Shown piece after piece: positions 55,680 through 63,969 of a DNA stretch of 64,000 bases (position 1 is its first letter; the number at the start of each line of letters is the position of its first letter). This stretch comes from Martinezella tropici (GTDB lineage: Bacteria > Pseudomonadota > Alphaproteobacteria > Rhizobiales > Rhizobiaceae). Both the position numbers and the translations under genes were made by a program. The stretch covers positions 124,001-188,000 of the forward strand of contig NZ_VNIP01000003.1 of NCBI RefSeq assembly GCF_008370325.1, written 5' to 3'. The notes beneath the pieces are model-generated. The model saw only the letters and a program-made list of their open reading frames with translations, was not told where the DNA came from and did no database searches.

Positions 55680-57458
55680 TCACCATTTCACCGATGTACT
55701 GACGAACAGAAGTCCGGCCTCATGCCGATCGACCGTGCCGCCCAGCACATCCGAATAACCCATGTCAAAATTCACATGCCCGCCAGCGAGCTTGGCGCCG
55801 ACCGTCCAGCCGAGCATGTCGCCACCCTCGATGCGGTAGCGTGCTTGGCGTGCGATCCGCCCATAATCGAGGCCGACATAAGGCCGGAACTCGCCAAAGA
55901 TCTTGGCAAGCTCGGCATTGTCGGCGAAGGGCTGCGTACGCCAGACGAGATCGTTGCGGATAAAGAAACCGTTATTGCCGAACAGCATGGTTTCGCGCGT
56001 GCCGCGCACGGAGGAATAACCGCCAGCCGATATCTGCTCGGCCCCGAACAGGTTGTCGGGTGAATATTGTCCAGTGATAAGCGAATTGATCTCGAAGCGC
56101 TGGTCGGCAAGTTCGAAGGGCCGTGTCATGGTGATCGTGCCAGTAAACTTCGAAAAGCGAGGATCCGCATCCCCTGCTCCGGCATCACCAGGAGAGACCG
56201 CATCGAAAAGGTTCAGCCCCTGACTATAGGAAAGGTCGAAGACCCAGAGGCCTCCGAGCATGCGGCGCGAATGCGAGATGCCTAGATCGCCGACCGTATA
56301 TTTGCGGCTGCCGACTTCTATTCTGTTGCCGAGCAGGAAATTGTTGGTTTCCTTGTAGGTCAGGCCGCTGTTGAAAGTGGTGATCGAATCCTTGTCGCGG
56401 AAGATCACCCGATCGGCGCCGATACCAACCTGTTTGGAATCGCCTGAGGTGTTGAGCGGCCCGAAATTCCCGGGAACCGAGCTGTTATATTCGTACCAGG
56501 AGCCGTTCACCGAGAACGTCCAGTAACCGTAGGGCACGCTGACATTGCCGGAATAGCTGTTGCTCTTGCCGAGGCCGTCGTCCCGCCACGGATAATCCGG
56601 GCCGCTATGCTCGTATGAAAAGTTCCATTGGTCATTCACGCCGAACAGATTGTCATAGCCGATCGAGGCCGAGGACTTGGAGTATCCCGTCTGCTCCTGA
56701 CCGAGATTGCTATTGCCGAAAGAAAGGTGCCAGGGATGATCCGGCTTGTTCTCGATATTGAGGATCGAGGTGCCATCCGTTTTTCCCGGCAGCATCGCCG
56801 TCTTGGCATTGTTGGAGGTCAGGCGGTTGACCTGGTCGAGACCCTGTTCGATGTCGCGCAGATTGGTGATCTTACCCTTCAGGCCGGGAAAAGCCGTGGC
56901 GATTACACCGGAATCTGGGGTCGGTTTGCCATTGATGTAGATGTCGGCAAGCGTGCCTTCGACCGCGACCAGGCGTAGCACCTTCGTCCCGGCAATATCC
57001 TGCGCCGGCACGTAGACGCGGGAACTCACGAACCCCTTGTCGAGATAAAGATGCGTCAGGTCACGCAACAGCCCGTTGATCTCACCGACGCCGACACAGC
57101 GGTTCGCATAAGGTGCCGTGAGCTTGCCAACGACGTTAGCCGAAAACTGCCTGACGCCTTCGACCTCGACATGGGTGATCGCAAAACAGGGGCCTATCTT
57201 TTTGCCATCAGCAGCCGCGGGCTGCTGGGCTTCCGCCGCAGATGGCTTCGGCGTCACTTCACCCAGGGCTTTCAGGCGCTGTTGCTCGGCCTCCTGCGCC
57301 TGCCGGCGCGCGAAGTCATCATTGGGTGTCTGAGCCTCAGCCTTCGACACCATCAGAGTTCCTGATAGCAATGCAACCGTCAACGAAGCGGCAAAAGACC
57401 ACTTCTTAAAGCCTTGGCCGCACCGCAAAGCGGTGGTCGGCCCCAACGCCAATATCAT
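55680..57458 (-). CDS. TpsB outer-membrane transporter (ShlB/FhaC/HecB family)
   Basis: Outer-membrane pore of 592 residues that exports the giant TpsA protein. A signal peptide ends near SKAEA (residue ~42). POTRA domains follow (CFAITHVEVEGVRQFSANVV and GFVSSRVYVPAQDIAGTKVL), then a C-terminal 16-stranded barrel with the VRGTRETMLFGNNG segment (the secretion-essential VRGY-type loop) and a final strand ending in tryptophan. The start keeps a short basic lead. It is second in an operon after IalB and precedes two lipoproteins and its likely cargo. Confidence 0.92.
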   Translation of the reverse strand: MILALGPTTALRCGQGFKKWSFAASLTVALLSGTLMVSKAEAQTPNDDFARRQAQEAEQQRLKALGEVTPKPSAAEAQQPAAADGKKIGPCFAITHVEVEGVRQFSANVVGKLTAPYANRCVGVGEINGLLRDLTHLYLDKGFVSSRVYVPAQDIAGTKVLRLVAVEGTLADIYINGKPTPDSGVIATAFPGLKGKITNLRDIEQGLDQVNRLTSNNAKTAMLPGKTDGTSILNIENKPDHPWHLSFGNSNLGQEQTGYSKSSASIGYDNLFGVNDQWNFSYEHSGPDYPWRDDGLGKSNSYSGNVSVPYGYWTFSVNGSWYEYNSSVPGNFGPLNTSGDSKQVGIGADRVIFRDKDSITTFNSGLTYKETNNFLLGNRIEVGSRKYTVGDLGISHSRRMLGGLWVFDLSYSQGLNLFDAVSPGDAGAGDADPRFSKFTGTITMTRPFELADQRFEINSLITGQYSPDNLFGAEQISAGGYSSVRGTRETMLFGNNGFFIRNDLVWRTQPFADNAELAKIFGEFRPYVGLDYGRIARQARYRIEGGDMLGWTVGAKLAGGHVNFDMGYSDVLGGTVDRHEAGLLFVSTSVKW

Positions 57459-57479
57459 GGGGCGATTCCTGTCGTCCGG

Positions 57480-58157
57480 TTACTTGGAGACAGGCTTCTG
57501 CAGCGCATCGAGCGCCGCCGGCAATCCCCTCAGCGAGAACTTGATGTTGACCTTCTGGCCATTCATCATCTGGACATGGCCAGTGCCATCGGACGCCTTG
57601 GTCAATGCCGCCACCATCTTGCCGTCCAGTTTCTGTTGCGCCCAGCAGCCAGCCTGGTTGCAGTTGCGGTAAGCCAACTGCACGATAGGCTTGTCAGCCA
57701 CGTCGATGCCAAGACCGGCGGGAATGTACATGTTCAGCGGGACCAGCGTCGTCAGCACGAGATCGCCGGCCGTCTGCTTTGCCGCCTTCTTGTTTGATGC
57801 AGCCGGCGCATCCGCCGCCTGGGCGAACGCCAGCGTCAAGACATTCACGTCCTGGTCGCCCTGCTTTATCGTGGCGATCTGCGCCACTTCACAATTCGTG
57901 ATCGCCGATCCGTCCGCCGCCTTGCCGTCGATGCAGCGGTAGTACCAGTCGTCGAACTTCTGCACCCGCGCTTGTGGGGCCGACTGCTGTTCATTTGTCG
58001 CTGGAGCGGGACTTTGAGCAGTGCTTGTGTTGGAAGGCGGATTTGCGGCTGGTGCAGGCTGCTCTTGCGCCATTGCAGAGGATGCAAGGAGTACACTCGA
58101 CAAAAGCGTAACGGATGTCAGGGTCTTGATGGAAAACGTCTTACTCGTGAGGGACAT
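57480..58157 (-). CDS. Invasion-associated locus B (IalB) family protein
   Basis: Periplasmic protein of 225 residues. A Sec signal ends at SSAMA near residue 30, a proline/alanine/glutamine-rich linker follows, and the IalB domain runs from about residue 63: VQKFDDWYYRC, ITNCEVAQI, then PLNMYIPAGLGIDVADKP, and YRNCNQAGCWA. The four cysteines are the usual paired set. IalB proteins are linked to host-cell entry in Bartonella and are common in rhizobia with unclear function. It lies 21 bases before the TpsB gene, so it is the likely first gene of the secretion operon. Confidence 0.88.
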   Translation of the reverse strand: MSLTSKTFSIKTLTSVTLLSSVLLASSAMAQEQPAPAANPPSNTSTAQSPAPATNEQQSAPQARVQKFDDWYYRCIDGKAADGSAITNCEVAQIATIKQGDQDVNVLTLAFAQAADAPAASNKKAAKQTAGDLVLTTLVPLNMYIPAGLGIDVADKPIVQLAYRNCNQAGCWAQQKLDGKMVAALTKASDGTGHVQMMNGQKVNIKFSLRGLPAALDALQKPVSK

Positions 58158-58478
58158 TCTAACTTTCCAAAGTCAAAGCCATTCGCTTGCGCAAGGCGTA
58201 CCTTGCTCAATCGGCAAATCGTCAAAATTCATGAGAATGCACCTCATACGCGGCGCGGCCGATCATCGGTTAAGGCGTTACATAGCAGAATTCTAATCCA
58301 TGCATCAGAAAGTAGTGGGCACTACACAATGATTCGTGCACGTTTTTGGGGAGGCGTGTCGATTCCGCAACATTGACGGTTGCTATTCGCGGCAGTTGTG
58401 CACCACGCGGCACAACACATACAGCTAACGGCTGATTATTTAGGCCGGCCGCGATCAGTCAAGTGATCGGAACACCGC
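58158..58478. other. Intergenic region upstream of the IalB-TpsB-TpsA operon
   Basis: 321 bases between the DUF1501 stop and the IalB start. It must hold the promoter of the secretion operon. A perfect 7-base inverted repeat (GTTGTGC at 58395-58401, GCACAAC at 58410-58416) could be an operator or a weak terminator for the DUF1501 operon; no T-tract follows. No gene seen. Confidence 0.45.
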
Positions 58479-59705
58479 TCAGACGATCAGCCCTTTCATC
58501 GGCAAGACCTGATCGGATCCCGGGAAGACATCACGCGTCAATATGGCAGGCGATGCGCCAAGCAGATCGACGGCAATGCCCTTGACGACGGCGCGCAAAT
58601 CCGTGGTGGCAGCCAGATCACGCCCGTCGCGCAATTGCGCCTGCTTGAGGCCGGGCCAATCGGCGATTACCCGGCCACCCTTGATTGCGCCACCGGCAAG
58701 GAATGCGGTCGTTCCGGTGCCATGATCCGTGCCCTGCGTGCCATTGACCTGCGCCGTGCGGCCGAATTCGGTCGCGACGAGAATGGCGGTATCCTTCCAT
58801 GCGGGGCCGAGTTCCTGCTGGAATGCGGCAAAGGAGTTGTCGAGCCCGACGAGAAGCTTGTTGAGCCGACCCACCTCGCCGGCATGGGTATCCCATCCTT
58901 CGAAGGCAAGTGCGGCGACGCGGGGACCGTCGTCCTGCGCCAATAGGCGCGCGGCACCTCTTGCCATCTGTTCCATGCCCGTGGGGTCACCCGGTCCGCC
59001 CCTTGCCTTGACGTCAAGGCCGGCAGCGATCTTGCCCGTCGAAATGCCCTCGGCCAGGATTTTCGCAAAGAGCGGATCGGTGTGATTGTAGAGATCCATC
59101 AGGCGTGGCGGCAGGTCGTCGCTGACCGGCTGCAGATTGGACGGCGACCAGCCGAGCACCGGCGCCTTGCCGCGAATGACTAGCGGTGCATTGGCACCGA
59201 CGGACAGGCCACGGACCTCCGAGGATCCCGGTGAAACCTTGTCGCCCTTCGGTAGCCCTTCCAGCAGCCGGTTGAGCCAACCGGATTCGACGCGGCCGGG
59301 CATCTCGTAGCCGGACTCCAAAACGTCCTGCCCGTCGAAATGCGATCGGTCACGATAGGGTGTTGCGCTGGCATGCACGACCGCCGCCTGTCCTGCGCGA
59401 TAGAGCCGATTGAAATTCGGCATCGACGGATGCAGCGCGAAAAAGCTGTCGAGTGGGAGGGCGGCGTTGGAGCCGCTGGTCGTCATGGCGATCGACTGCC
59501 GCAGCGTCTGGTAATCAGGATCGCCGACGGGCGGGACAGCCGTCAATCCATCGAGCGCGCCGCGCAGGATGATGGTGACGAAGCGCGGATCGCGGCCGCC
59601 GGCGGCATGGGCGAAGCGCGGGATGAAGGCCCAGGCGAATAAGGCGCCGGAAGCACCTAGCACGGCACGACGGGTGGGAGTCATGAGTTCGCAGGTCATG
59701 GTCAT
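58479..59705 (-). CDS. DUF1501 family protein, Tat-exported
   Basis: A 408-residue protein. TPTRRAVLGASGALFAWAF near residue 9 is a twin-arginine signal, ending FAHA. The body has VTIILRGALDGLTAVPPVGD, DRSHFDGQDVLESG, and VATEFGRTAQVNGTQGTDHG, features of DUF1501 proteins that belong to the alkaline-phosphatase/sulfatase superfamily. DUF1501 and DUF1800 genes nearly always occur side by side, and are thought to act together in the periplasm, function unknown. Its start overlaps the DUF1800 stop by 4 bases. Confidence 0.9.
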   Translation of the reverse strand: MTMTCELMTPTRRAVLGASGALFAWAFIPRFAHAAGGRDPRFVTIILRGALDGLTAVPPVGDPDYQTLRQSIAMTTSGSNAALPLDSFFALHPSMPNFNRLYRAGQAAVVHASATPYRDRSHFDGQDVLESGYEMPGRVESGWLNRLLEGLPKGDKVSPGSSEVRGLSVGANAPLVIRGKAPVLGWSPSNLQPVSDDLPPRLMDLYNHTDPLFAKILAEGISTGKIAAGLDVKARGGPGDPTGMEQMARGAARLLAQDDGPRVAALAFEGWDTHAGEVGRLNKLLVGLDNSFAAFQQELGPAWKDTAILVATEFGRTAQVNGTQGTDHGTGTTAFLAGGAIKGGRVIADWPGLKQAQLRDGRDLAATTDLRAVVKGIAVDLLGASPAILTRDVFPGSDQVLPMKGLIV

Positions 59706-61276
59706 CGCCTTTGAAATTCGGGGGAAAGATATGCGATCGCCAGCCCCTGATTGCGGGTCTCGGCGCGCGATACGGCCTGCAGCGTCTCATTCGAAAGCAG
59801 CGGCCCCAGGCTGTCGGAAACGAACCGGCGTGGATCGACCTGCGGCGGCGCAGCGCTGGCGATCATGTTGGCGACATCCATGCGCATGCTGAGGCTCTCG
59901 CTGGAGGCCCAGACATCGACGGTGTCGGCAAAGCCGTTGGGGCCGGCCGGCGCCCAGAAGGGCTGGCCCATGGCGGTCAAGGCACCGAGAATGACATTCG
60001 GTTTCGGCGTCTCGCCGCTCGCCCGCAGAAGTGCTGCCATGAATTCGAGCGGCGAGCGAACCTTCGACAATGCCGGGTTCCAAGCGTCTTCGGAGGCGAT
60101 CAGCGCCCGGTAGACCGCGGAAAGATCGCCATCCGTCTTGCTGAAGGTCGCAGCGACGGTCTGCACGAGGGTCGGCGGCGGGGTATCTGCGACGAAATGC
60201 CGGACGAGCTTGGTGGCGATATGCTGTGCCGTCGCCGGATGACGGGCGAGATCCCGCAGCGCCTCCCGCCCCTGCCCGACGCCATTATCGGCATAGGTGA
60301 GGCCAAGCAGCGTCTGATCGCCGGGTTCATGCGCGCCTGCGTTGAAGACGAAGGTGCCGGGTGCGCCGAGCTTTCCCTCTGCGCGTGCCACCGTCCAGCC
60401 GGTGATGATCTTTGCAAGCGTCGTCACATCGGTCTGGGTATAGCCGCCATTGACGCCGAGTGTGTGCAGTTCCAGCGTTTCGCGGGCGAGATTTTCGTTG
60501 AGACCGCGCGTCTTGTTGGCATTGGCCTTGGAGTTCGGCCCGATCGACTGCTGGTTGTCGAGATAGCCAAGCATGGCCGGATGGGTCTCGACGGCGAGCA
60601 GCATATCCGCGAAACGACCGAAGACATGCGGCCGGATGGCCTCGCGCTCGAAGGCGCCGGCAACGATATGGACCTCCTCGCTCTTTGAGACGGCAACAGC
60701 GAAATGGTTCGCCCAGAACATGGCGAGCCGCTCGCCGAAACCGATCAGCGGCTGACGGATGGTGCCGTTGAAACGAGCATCCGCTTCGGCCAGCAGGATC
60801 TGCTGCGGAAGATAGGCCATTGCGGGCTTTTCCAGCTTCCCGACCACCTTGCCGATCGCCGTTGTCATTGCCTGGTTGGTCACTTGGGCCTGGTTGGTCA
60901 CTTGGGCCTGGTTCGCCGCTTGGGTCTGATTGGCCGGCTGGGGCTGATTGCTTGACTGGGCGGCCATGACATCCGACGGCTGCGTAGGCGGCTGTTGCGG
61001 CCCTTGTGCCGGCTTGTTCTGCTGCGCCGCGGCGGCTGTTGCGGCCTGCTGCCTTGCCTCCTTGCGCTGCTCTTGGAATGCATAGAGGGAAACGAGAAGA
61101 TCGGCCGTGGATTGAAGCTGCGGCCCGACGGGTACGGGCACGAAGCGCTCGGTGATTTCCTCCATCAGCGCTCCGCGCGGATCCGGTGCGATCGACGCGG
61201 TGCCGTTATGATCAGCCCCTAGCCCAAACCGGGAAAGGGCGAGCGCGGCATAAACGTCATTCGATTGCTGAGCCAT
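59702..61276 (-). CDS. DUF1800 family protein
   Basis: A 524-residue protein of the DUF1800 family. ALALSRFGLGADHNG at the N terminus, MFWANHFAVAVSK, the GLNENLARETLELHTLGVNG segment and FVFNAGAHEPGDQTLLGLTY are family hallmarks. A proline/glutamine-rich linker near residues 75-135 contains five hexapeptide repeats (NQAQVT type) encoded by an 18-base tandem repeat. The open frame begins at 61345, but MAQQSNDVYAALALSR at 61276 gives the usual family start; the site before it is weak. It sits 75 bases after the heavy-metal-sensor-like gene and is translated with DUF1501. Confidence 0.87.
   Translation of the reverse strand: MAQQSNDVYAALALSRFGLGADHNGTASIAPDPRGALMEEITERFVPVPVGPQLQSTADLLVSLYAFQEQRKEARQQAATAAAAQQNKPAQGPQQPPTQPSDVMAAQSSNQPQPANQTQAANQAQVTNQAQVTNQAMTTAIGKVVGKLEKPAMAYLPQQILLAEADARFNGTIRQPLIGFGERLAMFWANHFAVAVSKSEEVHIVAGAFEREAIRPHVFGRFADMLLAVETHPAMLGYLDNQQSIGPNSKANANKTRGLNENLARETLELHTLGVNGGYTQTDVTTLAKIITGWTVARAEGKLGAPGTFVFNAGAHEPGDQTLLGLTYADNGVGQGREALRDLARHPATAQHIATKLVRHFVADTPPPTLVQTVAATFSKTDGDLSAVYRALIASEDAWNPALSKVRSPLEFMAALLRASGETPKPNVILGALTAMGQPFWAPAGPNGFADTVDVWASSESLSMRMDVANMIASAAPPQVDPRRFVSDSLGPLLSNETLQAVSRAETRNQGLAIAYLSPEFQRR
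60870..60959 (-). repeat. Five tandem 18-base repeats within the DUF1800 gene
   Basis: Units of 18 bases: 60870-60887 and 60888-60905 are identical (GCCTGGTTGGTCACTTGG on the plus strand), and the next three drift progressively. They encode a run of NQ-containing hexapeptides in a flexible linker. Confidence 0.85.
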
Positions 61277-61351
61277 GTTCCTGCCAACTCCTGCATCAAA
61301 CATGCTCCTTAAACGCGGGGTTCGTTCCGATCCGTCGCTTGGCAAGTATGA

Positions 61352-61801
61352 TCATTTTGTGGCAGCGGCTCTCGGCGCGCCGCGGCGAACGAGGCTTTCG
61401 GCAAGCGCCCGGCGTTCGTCGTAGGAGAGCGTTGCGGCGAGGTCGACGGCGCGCTCCTCCAGCTTCGCCCTGAGACCGATATCGGCATTGCGCGCCCGCG
61501 CCAGGGCAGCCAGCAGCGCTTCCTTGTCCAGCATCGGCTGCCCCAGGATGGAAGCGGCGTCCACCTTGGCCTGCTGCGCTTCGAGAATGGTCTGCCGGTT
61601 GTCCTTGCGCGCCTCGTTGAGTGCGGCACGCAAAGCTTTCTTCTGCGCGGAAGGCAGTTGCTCGCCGGCAAGCGGCATCATCCCCGCACGCGCCTGCGTC
61701 TTGCGGATCCAGGTCAAGCCGCCGCCCGCCAATGCTCCGATCAGGAACGTATTCAGTACCAGCAGGGAAATGACCACTATTCTAAAACTGCGATCCGTCA
61801 T
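61352..61801 (-). CDS. Periplasmic heavy-metal-sensor / CpxP-like protein
   Basis: A 149-residue protein with an uncleaved N-terminal membrane anchor (residues 8-30, VVISLLVLNTFLIGALAGGG) and a periplasmic helical domain (LPSAQKKALRAALNEARKDN, then LEERAVDLAATLSYDERRAL) of the Metal_resist/Spy-CpxP type. Such proteins sense metals or envelope stress and often work with ECF sigma/anti-sigma pairs, as CnrX does. Its start overlaps the stop of the upstream membrane protein (ATGA), which fits that model. A longer open frame to 61987 is a shadow. Confidence 0.8.
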   Translation of the reverse strand: MTDRSFRIVVISLLVLNTFLIGALAGGGLTWIRKTQARAGMMPLAGEQLPSAQKKALRAALNEARKDNRQTILEAQQAKVDAASILGQPMLDKEALLAALARARNADIGLRAKLEERAVDLAATLSYDERRALAESLVRRGAPRAAATK

Positions 61802-62247
61802 TGGCTGTCCTGCACTATGCCCGCGTCCGGCCCGATGTCGCCGAACATGGTTGCGGTTCCGTCGGAGACGACTGAAGTATCGGATGTCAGGCTGGGCGTC
61901 AGCACGGCAATAGCGATGCTGCCGGCAAGCGCGCCGGCGATGCCGACGCCGACAAGGCCGATGCCGGCGGAACCGAAACGGAACCAATTTCTAATTGTCA
62001 GGCGGCGAGCGAAGTTTTTAAGGATTCGGCGTTGCAGATCCACATGGCCCGGTCTGACGACATAGGTATCGAGCAATGCATCCAGATCGGCGGCGCGAGA
62101 GAGAATTCCGGCTGCGGCCGGGTCTTTCGCAAATTCCCGCGCGGCGGCGCGCTCAGCCTGCGGCCACCGGGCGATATCGCCGCCATAAGCAGCGGTCAGC
62201 TCCTCGAATCGCCCGGCATTCATCGGACCTGCGATATTCTCAACCAT
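61798..62247 (-). CDS. Membrane protein, probable anti-sigma factor
   Basis: A 149-residue protein with a cytoplasmic acidic N half (RFEELTAAYGGDIARWPQAE, then DLDALLDTYVV) and one membrane helix near residues 93-117 (AGIGLVGVGIAGALAGSIAI). The ECF sigma gene immediately upstream overlaps it by 8 bases. Size, topology and position fit an anti-sigma factor, though there is no HxxxCxxC zinc motif. It is followed by a CpxP-like protein in the same operon. Confidence 0.7.
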   Translation of the reverse strand: MVENIAGPMNAGRFEELTAAYGGDIARWPQAERAAAREFAKDPAAAGILSRAADLDALLDTYVVRPGHVDLQRRILKNFARRLTIRNWFRFGSAGIGLVGVGIAGALAGSIAIAVLTPSLTSDTSVVSDGTATMFGDIGPDAGIVQDSQ

Positions 62248-62812
62248 CGCCCTGTTCCTTCAACAAAAGCAGCTGTAATGAGCGCCGTCCACGCGCAAGC
62301 AAGCTCTCCAGTGCGTCGACGCTGACGTCCATGATCTCGGCCGCCTCGGCATTCGACAGCGCCTGATAATAGACCAGAATGATCGCCTCGCGCTGCCGGG
62401 GCGCGATCATCTGCATCGCCCGCTCCACACGCTTGGACGGATCCTCCTCGCTTATCAGGCCCGCATCCGGCGCCGGCCCTTCATATTCGATGTCCGGCGG
62501 ATGCTCGGCGAGAACATCCTTACGTCGGCGCAAGCGATCATAGCAAAGGTTGATCGCCACGCGATGCACCCAGGTACTGAAGCGGGCATTGCGCTGACGC
62601 CAGCCGCCGGCATTGCGCCAGACACGCAGAAGCGTCTCCTGCGCCACATCCTCGGCTTCGCTTGCATCGCCGAGCATACGGGTCGCCACGGCGATGATGC
62701 GCGGCAGCTGCCTTGCCACCATCATACGCATTGCCGGAACGTCACCAGCGGCGATACGACCAAGCAGATCCTCATCCGCGTCGCCGCTCCTGGGCGCGCG
62801 ATCCCACTTCAT
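62240..62812 (-). CDS. ECF-type RNA polymerase sigma factor
   Basis: A 190-residue sigma factor. Region 2 spans residues ~30-95 (MLGDASEAEDVAQETLLRVW, then FSTWVHRVAINLCYDRLRR), and region 4 covers ~130-185 (APRQREAIILVYYQALSNAE, AAEIMDVSVDALESLLARGR). The ATG at 62812 gives the family length; the frame is open to 62971 but the extra stretch is not sigma-like. It likely drives its own operon (anti-sigma, CpxP-like, DUF1800, DUF1501). The inducing signal is unknown; a metal or envelope stress is a reasonable guess. Confidence 0.88.
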   Translation of the reverse strand: MKWDRAPRSGDADEDLLGRIAAGDVPAMRMMVARQLPRIIAVATRMLGDASEAEDVAQETLLRVWRNAGGWRQRNARFSTWVHRVAINLCYDRLRRRKDVLAEHPPDIEYEGPAPDAGLISEEDPSKRVERAMQMIAPRQREAIILVYYQALSNAEAAEIMDVSVDALESLLARGRRSLQLLLLKEQGDG

Positions 62813-63171
62813 CGACAATCGCCACCGCTCCTGTTTCGCGCGATACCGGCATGGCGTGCCGCCCGGCTCGGGCTTTCGGCAAAAAAGCTCTGCCCGGCCG
62901 TCAAATCCGGCAAGCGGCTCCTGTCGGATCGCGGCATCTCGGTCAGCGTATCGTCCTTCGACATCAAACATGGGTTCGCAAGGATTGAACGGGCTATCCG
63001 CCGAATTCCGTCGCTCTCACATCGAGGATTTTCGGATTTTTCTCCCGCATCTGGCAACCGTCCATCGGGCGAATATAAAAAGAGCCGGCGCACCCGGACG
63101 TGGAGGCCCCAACGTCTCTTGTCCGGGTTGCCGGCGCTACACATGGATTAAATGCGAAATTTCATGCCCGA
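62813..63171. other. Intergenic region upstream of the ECF sigma operon
   Basis: 359 bases between the EF-hand gene's stop and the sigma start, on the same strand. It holds the promoter of the sigma operon. I could not pick a convincing ECF -35/-10 pair by eye. The first part of the sigma-frame extension lies here but is not coding in my reading. Confidence 0.4.
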
Positions 63172-63969
63172 TCAGAGCGTCAGCAGATCGCTCGTCGTCT
63201 GGTCTTGTTCATTGAATGTATAGAAACTGCCGAAGTCCGGCAGCTGCGGCCTCATGACGTGCTCGAACTGGCTCTGCGTCAACGATCCGGAACCGGACGT
63301 ATCGAGGCTCTTGAACAGCGCCGTTGCCTGATTTTCGCTGACATCGGATGGACGGGCAGCAACGAACTCGGATTCACTCACATTGCCGTCACCATCCTTG
63401 TCCATGGAGGAAAACGCGGTGGAGAGCTCGTCGTCGCTCATCTGGCTGCCCGGTGGTGGTGGCGGCTGCCGACCCGCCTGCATGGCATTTTCAAGCTGCG
63501 ATTCGCTGAGCGAGTCGGTATTGTTTTGATCGAAGCTCTCGAACAGTTGCTGCGCCTGATCTTCGCTGACGTCGGACGGCCGAGCAGCAACAAATTCTGC
63601 CTCGCTGATATCGCCGTCGCCATTGGTGTCCATGGCGCTGATCATATCGCTCTGTTTGCCGGAAGCGGAAGTCTGCCCGGTGCTCGATGTCGAGTCGGTC
63701 GAATCACCATCCGAATTCGAGGGCGAGCCGTCGCTGCCGCTATTGGCCTGCAGATTGAGAATGATGTTCATCAGTTGCGCGATCAGCTGTTCCGCCGAAG
63801 CAAGCTGGGACGAGTCGTCCGAAGAGGACAAGGAATCCGTGCCGGAAGAATCGCTCGAGGAGCTGCGGGACAGCAGCGAAGAGATGGAATCGTCGTCGCT
63901 CGACGATGAGGAGCGCAACGTCTTATGCTGGTAATAATTATTTGAAGAGACTGAGGTAATGCTCGTCAT
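63172..63969 (-). CDS. EF-hand calcium-binding protein with serine-rich N terminus
   Basis: A 265-residue protein. The N-terminal ~100 residues are a low-complexity Ser/Asp/Gly region. Four EF-hand loops follow: DTNGDGDISEAE, DQNNTDSLSESQ, DKDGDGNVSESE and DTSGSGSLTQSQ. The first and third match the calcium loop well, the second and fourth are weaker. The two pairs share the stretch EFVAARPSDVSE, so the C-terminal half is an internal duplication. No signal peptide is clear. Location next to an ECF sigma operon is suggestive, but no link is proven. Confidence 0.85.
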   Translation of the reverse strand: MTSITSVSSNNYYQHKTLRSSSSSDDDSISSLLSRSSSSDSSGTDSLSSSDDSSQLASAEQLIAQLMNIILNLQANSGSDGSPSNSDGDSTDSTSSTGQTSASGKQSDMISAMDTNGDGDISEAEFVAARPSDVSEDQAQQLFESFDQNNTDSLSESQLENAMQAGRQPPPPPGSQMSDDELSTAFSSMDKDGDGNVSESEFVAARPSDVSENQATALFKSLDTSGSGSLTQSQFEHVMRPQLPDFGSFYTFNEQDQTTSDLLTL

